Positions 16,703 through 23,956 of a DNA stretch of 64,000 nucleotides are shown one piece after another. This DNA comes from Paenibacillus_E qinlingensis (GTDB taxonomy: Bacteria > Bacillota > Bacilli > Paenibacillales > NBRC-103111), in assembly GCF_028746185.1 (NCBI RefSeq), contig NZ_JAQIVH010000029.1:1-64000 (forward strand), in the 5' to 3' direction. The translations under genes and the position numbers were made by a program. The notes below the pieces were generated by a model, which was given only the letters and a program-made list of their open reading frames with translations, ran no database searches and was not told the origin of the DNA. Positions within the stretch are counted from its first letter, which is position 1. Each line of letters starts with the position of its first letter.

Positions 16703-17335
16703 ATGGTTGGTATCTACTTGGCGGCTGGAAGCAGTCGGCGAATGGGGACCGCGAAGCAGGCCCTTGAGTTAGCAGGTATTAGCCTCGGGGGTATTGCGCT
16801 ATTGAAGGCGCTAGGCTGCGCTGCGTTCGAGCACGTAGTTGTGGTTGTATGCGAAGGCGATACGCTGGCGTGGTTGCCGGAAGAGGCACGTCATGAGCTC
16901 GAGAGTGGGAGATGCCGGATCGTGGTGTGTCCAGAGGCTAGTCTGGGCATGGCCCACTCGCTTCGCATGGGTATTCATGCCGCAGGGGAGCTGGAGGCTG
17001 ATGGTGCGATGGTTATGCTGGCTGATCAGCCATTCATCGAAGCAGCAATGTTGGATGGGCTGATTGATGCTTATGAGGCGGGAGTGGAAGTGGAGTACGA
17101 TTATGTGGCTAGTGGTGATAAAGGGATCCCGAAGCCGCCAGTTATTTTAGGGAGCGGGATGTGGTCAGATATCGCTTCGTTGGAAGGTGATGCTGGCGCG
17201 CGAGCACTGTTTCATTTGCCTGCTTTTAACGGGCAGATTATCGAGGCAGCAGAGCTAACATTTATGGATATAGATACCGCGCAGGGATATGAAGAGGCAA
17301 AAGCGATCTACAAAGACCTTTATACGTCATATTAG
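16703..17335 (+). CDS. pucB: Molybdenum cofactor cytidylyltransferase-like protein
   Basis: This 210-residue protein of the MobA/MocA nucleotidyltransferase family is expected to attach CMP (or modify) the molybdenum cofactor for xanthine dehydrogenase. It begins with the nucleotide-binding signature LAAGSSRRMGTAKQ and contains the MLADQPFI acid motif near residue 108 and DIDTAQGYEEA near the C-terminus. The start at 16703 matches the family and is preceded by a modest AGGGAAG. The frame stays open upstream to 16580, but those 41 codons are repeat-derived, with a Lys-Pro-Glu run, and are probably not native. If translated they would make an odd charged N-terminal tail. Confidence 0.88.
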   Translation: MVGIYLAAGSSRRMGTAKQALELAGISLGGIALLKALGCAAFEHVVVVVCEGDTLAWLPEEARHELESGRCRIVVCPEASLGMAHSLRMGIHAAGELEADGAMVMLADQPFIEAAMLDGLIDAYEAGVEVEYDYVASGDKGIPKPPVILGSGMWSDIASLEGDAGARALFHLPAFNGQIIEAAELTFMDIDTAQGYEEAKAIYKDLYTSY

Positions 17336-17674
17336 ATAACATAATACTAGCTGTGGAGTGCATTGATACGAATGATGCGCTATTTTTTTATATAAAAAAA
17401 CAAAATGATGTTATGTTAGTTGACGTTAATTTCGAATATTGTTTATAGTAGATCTAATTTATCGGAGCGATTGAAGAACGTTGGGTCATGCAAGGACGAA
17501 TGAGGTAGGAGCTGGTGGACTTGGAGCACTTTGATTTCGCTGAAAGAGCGGAACGAGATTCCGTCAGATGGCGCGCAACGAACACACTCACCATGCAGCA
17601 TGCCGGCTTCTCGCGGTACACTCAGAACGCATAACGAGCACGTGGTCATTCAGAATCTCTGAGGAGGGTTGAAT
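17336..17674. other. Spacer and long leader before pucC
   Basis: Holds a promoter (17420-17449) and about 220 nt of leader. A near-palindromic A/T stretch at about 17383-17402 (TTTTTTTATATAAAAAAA) could terminate transcription weakly in either direction. The opposite strand has a 68-codon open frame at 17443-17649 with a CxxC-x14-CxxC pattern; it lacks a ribosome binding site and promoter and is left as a finding. No known riboswitch was recognised in the leader. Confidence 0.4.
17420..17449 (+). promoter_or_regulatory. Promoter upstream of pucC
   Basis: TTGACG, an 18-bp spacer and TATAGT. It would give the xanthine dehydrogenase genes their own transcript with a leader of roughly 220 nt. 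Confidence 0.6.
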
Positions 17675-18661
17675 ATGTCAATTCCGATGCATCAGCTACC
17701 CGAGCAGCAGCCTTCCGTATGGCAGCCAACAAGTGTGGAGGAAGCGATTCAATTGAAGCACAAATGGGGCAAAGATGCTGTCCTTGTTGCCGGAGGTACT
17801 TGGCTTCGCACGCGCTGGGAAAATGGGCTTGCCCCGATACCGCAGCATTTCATTAGTCTTGGACGAATTCTTGTACTCTCGGGATTAACGGTTAATTCCC
17901 AAGGTCAAGTTCATATAGGCCCTGCCCTTAGCATTGCAGAATTGATGAAAAACGAGCTGGTTCAGCAGAAATGCGAACTTCTCGTGCAAGCCTGTTCGGA
18001 GATTGCAGCTCCGTCGATTCGGAACTTAGCCTCGATCGGCGGCAATGTGATGACACGTACAGGAGATCTGATTCCCGCACTACTTGTGATGGATGCACAG
18101 ATACAGTGTACAGATGGCCAGAACGAGCGAACGATTGGTTTGAAGGAATGGCTGACGGCTCCGCTAGATGCTCCTGACGAGATTATGACGGGGATTATTG
18201 TGCAGACAGGAGGAGCGGGGAGTCAGGATGGCAAGGAGAACGCCGCCAAGATCCCTGAAGATGCTAAATCGACGGATGGACAGCTAGTTGTTGCAGAAGA
18301 ACCGAAGAGTACCCATGAGTTCTACTTCAAGGTTGGACGCAGAGAAGCATTCACGCCATCGGTTGTCACCGTCGCGGGAAGGATTTCACTTCAATCTGAT
18401 GGGACAGTTACCGACATCGCCTTAGCGGCTGGCGGAGGCAACGCGGTTCCAGCGAGGTTCACAGCTCTGGAAGCGGGAATGATTGGAAAGCCTTTAAACA
18501 AGGCAGCCTTGCAGATACTCCACAAAGGGGTAATCACGGACTTCGACGCTGTGGCGGATGATTATGCTGGAGTAGCTTACCGCAAACAGACGGCAGCTAA
18601 TCTAATCATGTCGGAATGTTTCAAAGCTTGGCGCAAAGGGGGCGGAGCCTATGCTCCTTAA
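17675..18661 (+). CDS. pucC: Xanthine dehydrogenase, FAD-binding subunit
   Basis: This 328-residue subunit is of the CoxM/CutM type. The FAD pyrophosphate contacts are visible as VAGGTWL near residue 40 and the second motif NLASIGGNVMTRTGD near 119-133. A C-terminal CO_deh_flav_C domain includes RREAFTPSVVTVAG. A roughly 40-residue acidic/Lys insertion near 185-210 (KENAAKIPEDAKSTDG region) makes it longer than Bacillus PucC. The ATG at 17675 is six bases after GAGGAGGG; a TTG at 17669 is too close to that site. It overlaps pucD by 11 bases. It passes electrons between the Fe-S subunit and NAD. Confidence 0.92.
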   Translation: MSIPMHQLPEQQPSVWQPTSVEEAIQLKHKWGKDAVLVAGGTWLRTRWENGLAPIPQHFISLGRILVLSGLTVNSQGQVHIGPALSIAELMKNELVQQKCELLVQACSEIAAPSIRNLASIGGNVMTRTGDLIPALLVMDAQIQCTDGQNERTIGLKEWLTAPLDAPDEIMTGIIVQTGGAGSQDGKENAAKIPEDAKSTDGQLVVAEEPKSTHEFYFKVGRREAFTPSVVTVAGRISLQSDGTVTDIALAAGGGNAVPARFTALEAGMIGKPLNKAALQILHKGVITDFDAVADDYAGVAYRKQTAANLIMSECFKAWRKGGGAYAP

Positions 18662-20939
18662 TCGGAATGCGAAGAAATGGATCATTAGACCTGATGGCAA
18701 GGAGAAGGTGACAGGGGAGCTCCGTTATCTGACCGATTTAACAGCGCCAGGTATGCTGCACGGGAAAGTGCTGCGGAGTCAATACCCGCATGCGTGGATT
18801 CTTTCTATGGATACAACGAAAGCCAAACAATTGCCCGGTGTGCGCGTGGTCTTAACAGCTGACGACGTACCAGGGTTGAATTTGTTTGGGATTGCTTTTC
18901 CTCATCAGCCGGTGTTTTGTAAAGATCGTGTTCGATATATTGGGGATGCGCTGGCATCTGTTGCGGCAGATACAGCGGAAATAGCGGAATATGCACTAAG
19001 CCTCATTGAGGTCGTGTATGAGCCGCTTCCACTTGTAGATAATCCAGAGACCGCGCTGGAAGCGGGTACGATTATGCTGCATCCAGAAGGAAATCTGCTT
19101 CATCAAACCTCCCTACAGCATGGGGACACGAATATTGGGGAAGTTTTCGATACCTGTGTACACGTCGTGGAAGAAACTTATCTGACACCTCGGCAAATGC
19201 ATACGTATATGGAAACCGAGGGCGGCCTCTTTATTCCAGAAGGGGATGGAAGGCTAACCGTTTACTCGCCGACCCAGCATGGCTATAAAGATCGTTTCCA
19301 GTTGGCGCGAATCCTTGGCATTCCCGAAGAACAAATCAGAGTTGTTTCCAGTCCAATTGGTGGTTCGTTTGGCGGGAAGGATGAGCTCAATGTGCAGCCC
19401 TTCGGTGCACTGATGGCACGAAAGACAGGCAAGCCGATCAAAATGCACAATTCCCGTCGTGAATCCGTGATCTCCGGCATTAAACGTCATCCGATGCGGA
19501 TTATGATGAAAACGGGAACCGATGCGCAAGGAAAGCTGATCGCGCACCAAGTTCGCATCCTTGCAGACACAGGGGCATACGCGACACTAGGTTGTGAGGT
19601 GTTGAATTTTGCCACCGAGCACGCAATTGGTCCTTACACGATCGCGCATGTTGACATTGAAGGCAAGAGTGTCTACACGAATAACGGTGTATCCGGTGAG
19701 TTTCGGGGCTTTGGCGGCAATCAGGTGATTTTCGCGGTGGAGAGCCAAATCGAACGCCTGGCCGAGAAGCTCGGCATAGACGCGTGGGAGCTGCGCAAGC
19801 GCAACTTGCGCCAGCCAACCGATCCTGGCCCGATGGGCCAGCAGATCGTGGCTACCGAAGGCGCCGCCCAAGTGTGGGCGAAGGCGCAGGAGTCGCCGCT
19901 CTGGGCGAAGCGCGCCAGCAGTGCGCGCGGGCCAGAGCAAGAGCCGTGGCTGCGCCGAGGCATCGGCGCTTCGCTGGTGATGCACGGTGCCGGGCTCGGC
20001 CTCGGCATCCCCGATCATTCCGGCGGCCGCATCGAGCTCACGCCGGAGGGCAAGATCCAGGCCTCCTTCGGCTTCGAGGAGTTCGGCCAAGGGCTCTACG
20101 CAGCGCTCACTTTGATGCTGCAGGACTGCTTCGGCTGCGCCGCCGATGACATCAGCATCGTCATCGGCGATACCGACCGCGTGCCGAGCAGCGGTTCGAG
20201 CACGGCCTCCCGCGCCACCACGATGATGTGGCGCGCGCTCCAGCGGCTGAAGCCAGCCTTCGTGCTGGCGCTGCTGGAGCAGGCTTCACAGCTCTGCGGC
20301 ATTCCATCCGCGGAGCTCGCAACCGGCGCAGGCGGAATTCATCACAAGGGTGATGAATCCCGGGAGCCGGTTGTCACGTATGCGGAGGCTGCTGCGGCAG
20401 CAGCTAAGCCGATCCTCGCGCATACGGAGTTCGACTACCCGACGACGCCCGAAGGGCGGGTCGGCGCGCACTACCTGTACTCGTACGCAGCAGTCATCGT
20501 AGAGGTAGAGGTCAATACGCTGACAGGACGGGTCAAGGTACTGCAGACCGATCACGTCATCGCCGCAGGTCCTGTCATTAATCCAATGGGCTTTCTTGGA
20601 CAAATTGAGGGAGGCAGTGTGATGGCCTTGGGCTATACACTGACCGAGGATGCCGTGATGAAAGATAGCCGGTACCTAAGGCATAACTTGGACACCTATC
20701 TCGTTCCCACTTTCAGTGATAGCCCGCACAGCATTCAAGTTGAAGCCATTGAAGAGCTGCCGGAGGGAGATACATTTGGCCCTCGCGGCGTAGGAGAAAT
20801 CGGTTCTGTCGGTTTGGCTCCTGCCATTACGGCGGCAGTGCGGCAAGCGACAGGCATTTGGGTAAATAAGTTGCCCATATCACCAGAAGACATCGTGCAA
20901 TCCATCGATTGGTTAGAAGGGGTGGAGGCCAGTGATTAA
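18651..20939 (+). CDS. pucD: Xanthine dehydrogenase, molybdopterin-binding subunit
   Basis: This 762-residue large subunit holds the molybdenum centre that hydroxylates hypoxanthine and xanthine. Visible marks are the N-terminal ald_Xan_dh a/b hammerhead (GTAR/KVTGE start, LRSQYPHA), the GGSFGGKDE motif near 236-244, and the EFRGFG substrate-pocket arginine loop near 349. Also present are FGFEEFGQG, and the C-terminal GVGEIGSVGLAPA motif carrying the catalytic glutamate. The stretch about 19780-20340 is clearly more GC-rich than the flanks. The stop overlaps pucE by eight bases. Confidence 0.94.
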   Translation: MLLNRNAKKWIIRPDGKEKVTGELRYLTDLTAPGMLHGKVLRSQYPHAWILSMDTTKAKQLPGVRVVLTADDVPGLNLFGIAFPHQPVFCKDRVRYIGDALASVAADTAEIAEYALSLIEVVYEPLPLVDNPETALEAGTIMLHPEGNLLHQTSLQHGDTNIGEVFDTCVHVVEETYLTPRQMHTYMETEGGLFIPEGDGRLTVYSPTQHGYKDRFQLARILGIPEEQIRVVSSPIGGSFGGKDELNVQPFGALMARKTGKPIKMHNSRRESVISGIKRHPMRIMMKTGTDAQGKLIAHQVRILADTGAYATLGCEVLNFATEHAIGPYTIAHVDIEGKSVYTNNGVSGEFRGFGGNQVIFAVESQIERLAEKLGIDAWELRKRNLRQPTDPGPMGQQIVATEGAAQVWAKAQESPLWAKRASSARGPEQEPWLRRGIGASLVMHGAGLGLGIPDHSGGRIELTPEGKIQASFGFEEFGQGLYAALTLMLQDCFGCAADDISIVIGDTDRVPSSGSSTASRATTMMWRALQRLKPAFVLALLEQASQLCGIPSAELATGAGGIHHKGDESREPVVTYAEAAAAAAKPILAHTEFDYPTTPEGRVGAHYLYSYAAVIVEVEVNTLTGRVKVLQTDHVIAAGPVINPMGFLGQIEGGSVMALGYTLTEDAVMKDSRYLRHNLDTYLVPTFSDSPHSIQVEAIEELPEGDTFGPRGVGEIGSVGLAPAITAAVRQATGIWVNKLPISPEDIVQSIDWLEGVEASD

Positions 20940-21417
20940 TACATCTTTTGTGCTAGATTGCACCATTAACGGGAAGGCAGTGTCGATCTTAGTGCCTGCG
21001 TCCAAAAGGATGTCAGCCGTTCTACGGGATGACCTGTTGATGACCGGCACCAAGGTTTCTTGCGAGATTGGGCGCTGCGGTGCTTGCATGATTCTGCTGG
21101 GCGGTCAGCCAGTGAATGCCTGTTTACTGATGGCCTATCAGGCATCGGGCAAGGAACTTACGACCATTGAGGGGATATCAGCAGGCGAAGAGCTGCATCC
21201 AATTCAACAAGCGATGTTAGAGGAGGGGGGATTGCAGTGCGGCTACTGTACCGCCGGCATGGTTGTAACCTTAACCGCGTTGTGGGAATCGAACCCTGCT
21301 CCAACGAGGGCTGAGGCCGAGAAAGCACTATGCGGGAATATATGCAGGTGCACAGGGTATGAGGGGATTTTCAGAGCAGTAGAGAAATGCGGATTGTCCA
21401 TAAAAAGAGAGGGGTAG
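20932..21417 (+). CDS. pucE: Xanthine dehydrogenase, iron-sulfur subunit
   Basis: This 161-residue subunit has two [2Fe-2S] clusters. The N-terminal plant-ferredoxin-type domain shows CEIGRCGACMI with a later NACL cysteine. The C-terminal helical domain shows QCGYCTAGM and the CGNICRCTGY signature. The start overlaps pucD, and GGTGGAGG sits within pucD just upstream. The subunit carries electrons from the molybdenum centre in PucD toward the FAD in PucC. Together pucC, pucD and pucE make a complete three-subunit dehydrogenase. Confidence 0.96.
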   Translation: MINTSFVLDCTINGKAVSILVPASKRMSAVLRDDLLMTGTKVSCEIGRCGACMILLGGQPVNACLLMAYQASGKELTTIEGISAGEELHPIQQAMLEEGGLQCGYCTAGMVVTLTALWESNPAPTRAEAEKALCGNICRCTGYEGIFRAVEKCGLSIKREG

Positions 21418-21424
21418 AAGCGCT

Positions 21425-22552
21425 ATGCGAAAAACCATACTGTCTATTACTGCTATTATGTTAGTGATTTTAAGCGCCTGCTCCACAAGTACGACAACAA
21501 GTTCTACAACAGCACCAGCTTCTACCACGGCAGCTTCCACCGCAGCAACAACAGAGAAGAAACTTCCAAGAGTTGCTTTTGTCTATATCGGCGTACCCGG
21601 GGATGGCGGCTGGACGTTCGAGCATGATCAAGGCCGGTTGATGATGGAGAAAGAACTAGGAATTAAAGCGACGACGGTTGAAAATATTCCAGAAGGCCCT
21701 GACGCTGAGCGTGTATTTGAAGAGTTGGCTCAGAAAAATGATATTATTTTCGGAACGTCATTCGGGTACATGGACCCCATGGTTGCGGTAGCGGCGAAGC
21801 ATCCGAATGTGAAATTCTTGCACGCCACTGGCTACAAAACAGCGCCGAACCTAGGCACGTACATGGGACGTGAATATCAAAGTGCTTACCTTGTTGGTAT
21901 GGCTGCAGGGAAAATGACGAAAAACAACCATATGGGTTATGTCGGAGCCTTCCCGATTCCTGAGGTTATTTATACGATTAATGCGTTCACGTTAGGCGCG
22001 CAAAGTGTGAATCCCAATATCGATGTCTCCGTGGTGTGGAGCAACACTTGGTTTGATCCTGCAACAGAGAAGCAAGCGGCTATTTCCTTGTTGGATAAAG
22101 GCGTAGACGTTTTGGCGGCTTACCAAGATTCACCCGCAAGTATTCAAGCGGCTGCTGAACGCAAAGTATGGGGCATAGGGAACGATTCCGATATGGGCAG
22201 ATTCGCACCGGATACGTACATATCGAATCCGAAATGGAACTGGGGTCCTTACTACGTGAAAACGGTGAAAAGCGTCATGGACGGCACGTGGAAATCCGAA
22301 GCTTACTTCGGCAGTATGAAAGAGGGCATCACAGACATTGCGCCGCTTGGCAAAAATGTGCCAGCGGATGTTAAAGCGCTAGTAGAGAAGAAAAAAGCAG
22401 AAATTCTGAACGGTACGTTCGAAGTATTCCAAGGACCTATCGTGGATCAAGATGGCAAAACGCGCTTCGATTCCGGGAAAAAGATGACGGACGAAGAAAT
22501 CCTTGGCACGACTTGGTTTGTTAAGGGCATTAAAGGTGTTATACCTAAATAA
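21425..22552 (+). CDS. BMP-family ABC transporter substrate-binding lipoprotein
   Basis: This 375-residue secreted lipoprotein has a short basic N-terminus, a hydrophobic core and the lipobox LSAC with lipidated Cys19, then a Ser/Thr/Ala-rich linker to about residue 46. The rest is a basic-membrane-protein (Bmp/Med) periplasmic-binding fold, with VAFVYIGVPGDGGWTFEHD near its start and GKMTKNNHMGYVGAFP in the middle. BMP proteins feed nucleoside-type ABC transporters. No ATPase or permease is adjacent, so the tandem ATPase and permeases at 2102-5791 are its likely partners. It starts seven bases after pucE and is surely in that operon. Confidence 0.92.
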   Translation: MRKTILSITAIMLVILSACSTSTTTSSTTAPASTTAASTAATTEKKLPRVAFVYIGVPGDGGWTFEHDQGRLMMEKELGIKATTVENIPEGPDAERVFEELAQKNDIIFGTSFGYMDPMVAVAAKHPNVKFLHATGYKTAPNLGTYMGREYQSAYLVGMAAGKMTKNNHMGYVGAFPIPEVIYTINAFTLGAQSVNPNIDVSVVWSNTWFDPATEKQAAISLLDKGVDVLAAYQDSPASIQAAAERKVWGIGNDSDMGRFAPDTYISNPKWNWGPYYVKTVKSVMDGTWKSEAYFGSMKEGITDIAPLGKNVPADVKALVEKKKAEILNGTFEVFQGPIVDQDGKTRFDSGKKMTDEEILGTTWFVKGIKGVIPK

Positions 22553-22574
22553 AGCACAAAGGATGTGACTGGCG

Positions 22575-23552
22575 ATGACAATACAAGATATCGCATTAAT
22601 TCACGAGTGGCACCCGGTGTTGTTATCGTCAGCACTCACGGATAAGCCGGAGGCTGTTGTTGTACTAGGGGAGAAAGTAGCGGTATTCCGCACCACGCAA
22701 GGCGTCCACGCGTTCAAAGACTTATGTATTCATCGCGGTGTGCCGCTGTCACTTGGGAAAGTAAGCGGTGATGAGCTTGTATGCGCGTATCATGGCTGGA
22801 CATTTAATGGATGTGGCACATGTACCAAAATTCCTTCCTTGCCGAAGCATCAAGCGATACCCTCGAAGGCTCAAGCATTCGTGTACGCTTGTGTAGAAGC
22901 ACATGGCCTGATCTGGGTTTGCTTAGGAACACCAGCTGGGCCGTTGCCGAAAGTGAGTGCTTACGTGCCTGAAGGCTTTAAGGAAGTGTTCATGGGTCCA
23001 TACACCCTGCAAGCAGCTGGTCCCCGCATTATTGAAAATTTCCTCGATGTGTCCCACCTTATGTTCGTGCATGAGGGGCTGCTGGGCGATAGTGACTTTG
23101 CTGAGATTAATGATTATCGCGTGTTGGAAGAAGACGGCGTTCTGCGTTCCGAAGAAATCATTGTATATCAACCGGATGCGGATGGGACAGGGCGCGGGGT
23201 GAACAGTCGTTATGTGTATGAGGTGTTCGGACCTTTATGTGTAGCTTTTACGAAGAGAGACGACGTATCCGATCATATTTTTCGGCTGTTTCTGATGGTG
23301 CTGCCGGTTACGGAGCAGACTAGCGTGGCTTATATGCTAAAGCAAAGAAACTATGCGTATGACGAACTCGATGAGGTGTTCATCCAATTCCAAGACAGGC
23401 TCATTGAGCAGGATCGGATCATGGTTGAGAACCAGAAGCCGGAGCTGCTGCCGCTAGATTTGCAAGCCGAGCTTCATTTGAAATGCGATCGTTTGAGCAT
23501 TGCTTACCGCAAACGCCTGCGCGAGTTAGGGGTCACCTTCGGGACGGCCTAG
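22575..23552 (+). CDS. Rieske non-heme iron oxygenase (HpxD-like)
   Basis: This 325-residue oxygenase component has an N-terminal Rieske [2Fe-2S] domain with Cys51-x-His53 and Cys70-x2-His73. The catalytic domain has the mononuclear iron triad Asp158-x2-His161-x4-His166 in the FLDVSHLMFVHEG stretch. It resembles VanA/HpxD-type monooxygenases. It starts 22 bp after the BMP lipoprotein and is the last gene of the xanthine dehydrogenase operon. In Klebsiella, HpxD with its reductase HpxE oxidises hypoxanthine, so a role on a purine or N-methylated purine is inferred. No reductase gene is visible in the window. Precise substrate is open. Confidence 0.88.
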   Translation: MTIQDIALIHEWHPVLLSSALTDKPEAVVVLGEKVAVFRTTQGVHAFKDLCIHRGVPLSLGKVSGDELVCAYHGWTFNGCGTCTKIPSLPKHQAIPSKAQAFVYACVEAHGLIWVCLGTPAGPLPKVSAYVPEGFKEVFMGPYTLQAAGPRIIENFLDVSHLMFVHEGLLGDSDFAEINDYRVLEEDGVLRSEEIIVYQPDADGTGRGVNSRYVYEVFGPLCVAFTKRDDVSDHIFRLFLMVLPVTEQTSVAYMLKQRNYAYDELDEVFIQFQDRLIEQDRIMVENQKPELLPLDLQAELHLKCDRLSIAYRKRLRELGVTFGTA

Positions 23553-23603
23553 CGAGAATTGTCGGATCTGGGAAGAGTAGTGCGAATGACATGCATACGA
23601 ATT

Positions 23604-23654
23604 AAAAAAAGGATTGTATAATTAGCATGTGGCTAATATGCAATCCTTTTTTGT
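23604..23654. terminator. Bidirectional terminator between Rieske gene and comX
   Basis: A long hairpin joins AAAAAAGGATTG to CAATCCTTTTTT, with the inner stem AATTAGC/GGCTAATA. The A-run and T-run let it work in both directions, closing the + strand purine operon and the - strand comX transcript. Confidence 0.92.
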
Positions 23655-23678
23655 ATTTGGTAAAATAAGACTACTAGA

Positions 23679-23879
23679 TTACCACCAATAGTTAGAAGGC
23701 TCATTAGCATTTTGTTTTCTTGTGTCTGAAGGGGTTGTGAATGTTTTGATAAGTGCAGCTGTTTCTTCAGCAGATAGAGGTTGAGCCACCATAAAGGAAT
23801 CTGCCTGCTTGCGCAGTTCTGCGCGCTTCACTGCTTGTACGGAACGTTGCAATTCTGGGTTTAATTGGATAATTGCCAT
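23679..23879 (-). CDS. comX: ComX-like pheromone precursor
   Basis: This 66-residue peptide is encoded on the - strand, opposite comP. ComX precursors are about 50-75 residues and are cut near the C-terminus; a tryptophan in the released peptide is prenylated by ComQ. Here the C-terminus is NEPSNYWW, giving two adjacent tryptophans at the last two positions. The middle AEETAALIKTF resembles the conserved helix of ComX proproteins. A good AAGAGGGAG lies eight bases before the ATG, and TGCTATAAT supplies an extended -10. Neighbouring genes encode a ComP-like kinase, a ComA-like regulator and a prenyl synthase, which strongly supports the call. No conventional signal peptide is present, as in known ComX. 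The mature peptide boundary cannot be read from sequence. Confidence 0.85.
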   Translation of the reverse strand: MAIIQLNPELQRSVQAVKRAELRKQADSFMVAQPLSAEETAALIKTFTTPSDTRKQNANEPSNYWW

Positions 23880-23920
23880 TGTTTTAGCTCCCTCTTTTTT
23901 AATAATAGTTTACAAGAGTG

Positions 23921-23929
23921 ATTATAGCA
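23921..23929 (-). promoter_or_regulatory. Extended -10 promoter of comX
   Basis: On the - strand, TGCTATAAT is a perfect TG-N-TATAAT extended -10, placed about 40 bp before the comX ATG. A matching -35 is not evident, as is common with extended -10 promoters. It lies inside the 77-bp comX-comP intergenic region, so comX and comP transcription may interfere. Confidence 0.7.
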
Positions 23930-23956
23930 AAATATTGGAATTTAGGGGAGAGTAAA

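Noticed and set aside
17456..17660. pucC leader considered as a molybdenum-cofactor riboswitch
   Set aside because: I could not match the conserved Moco RNA core or its tetraloop-receptor elements.
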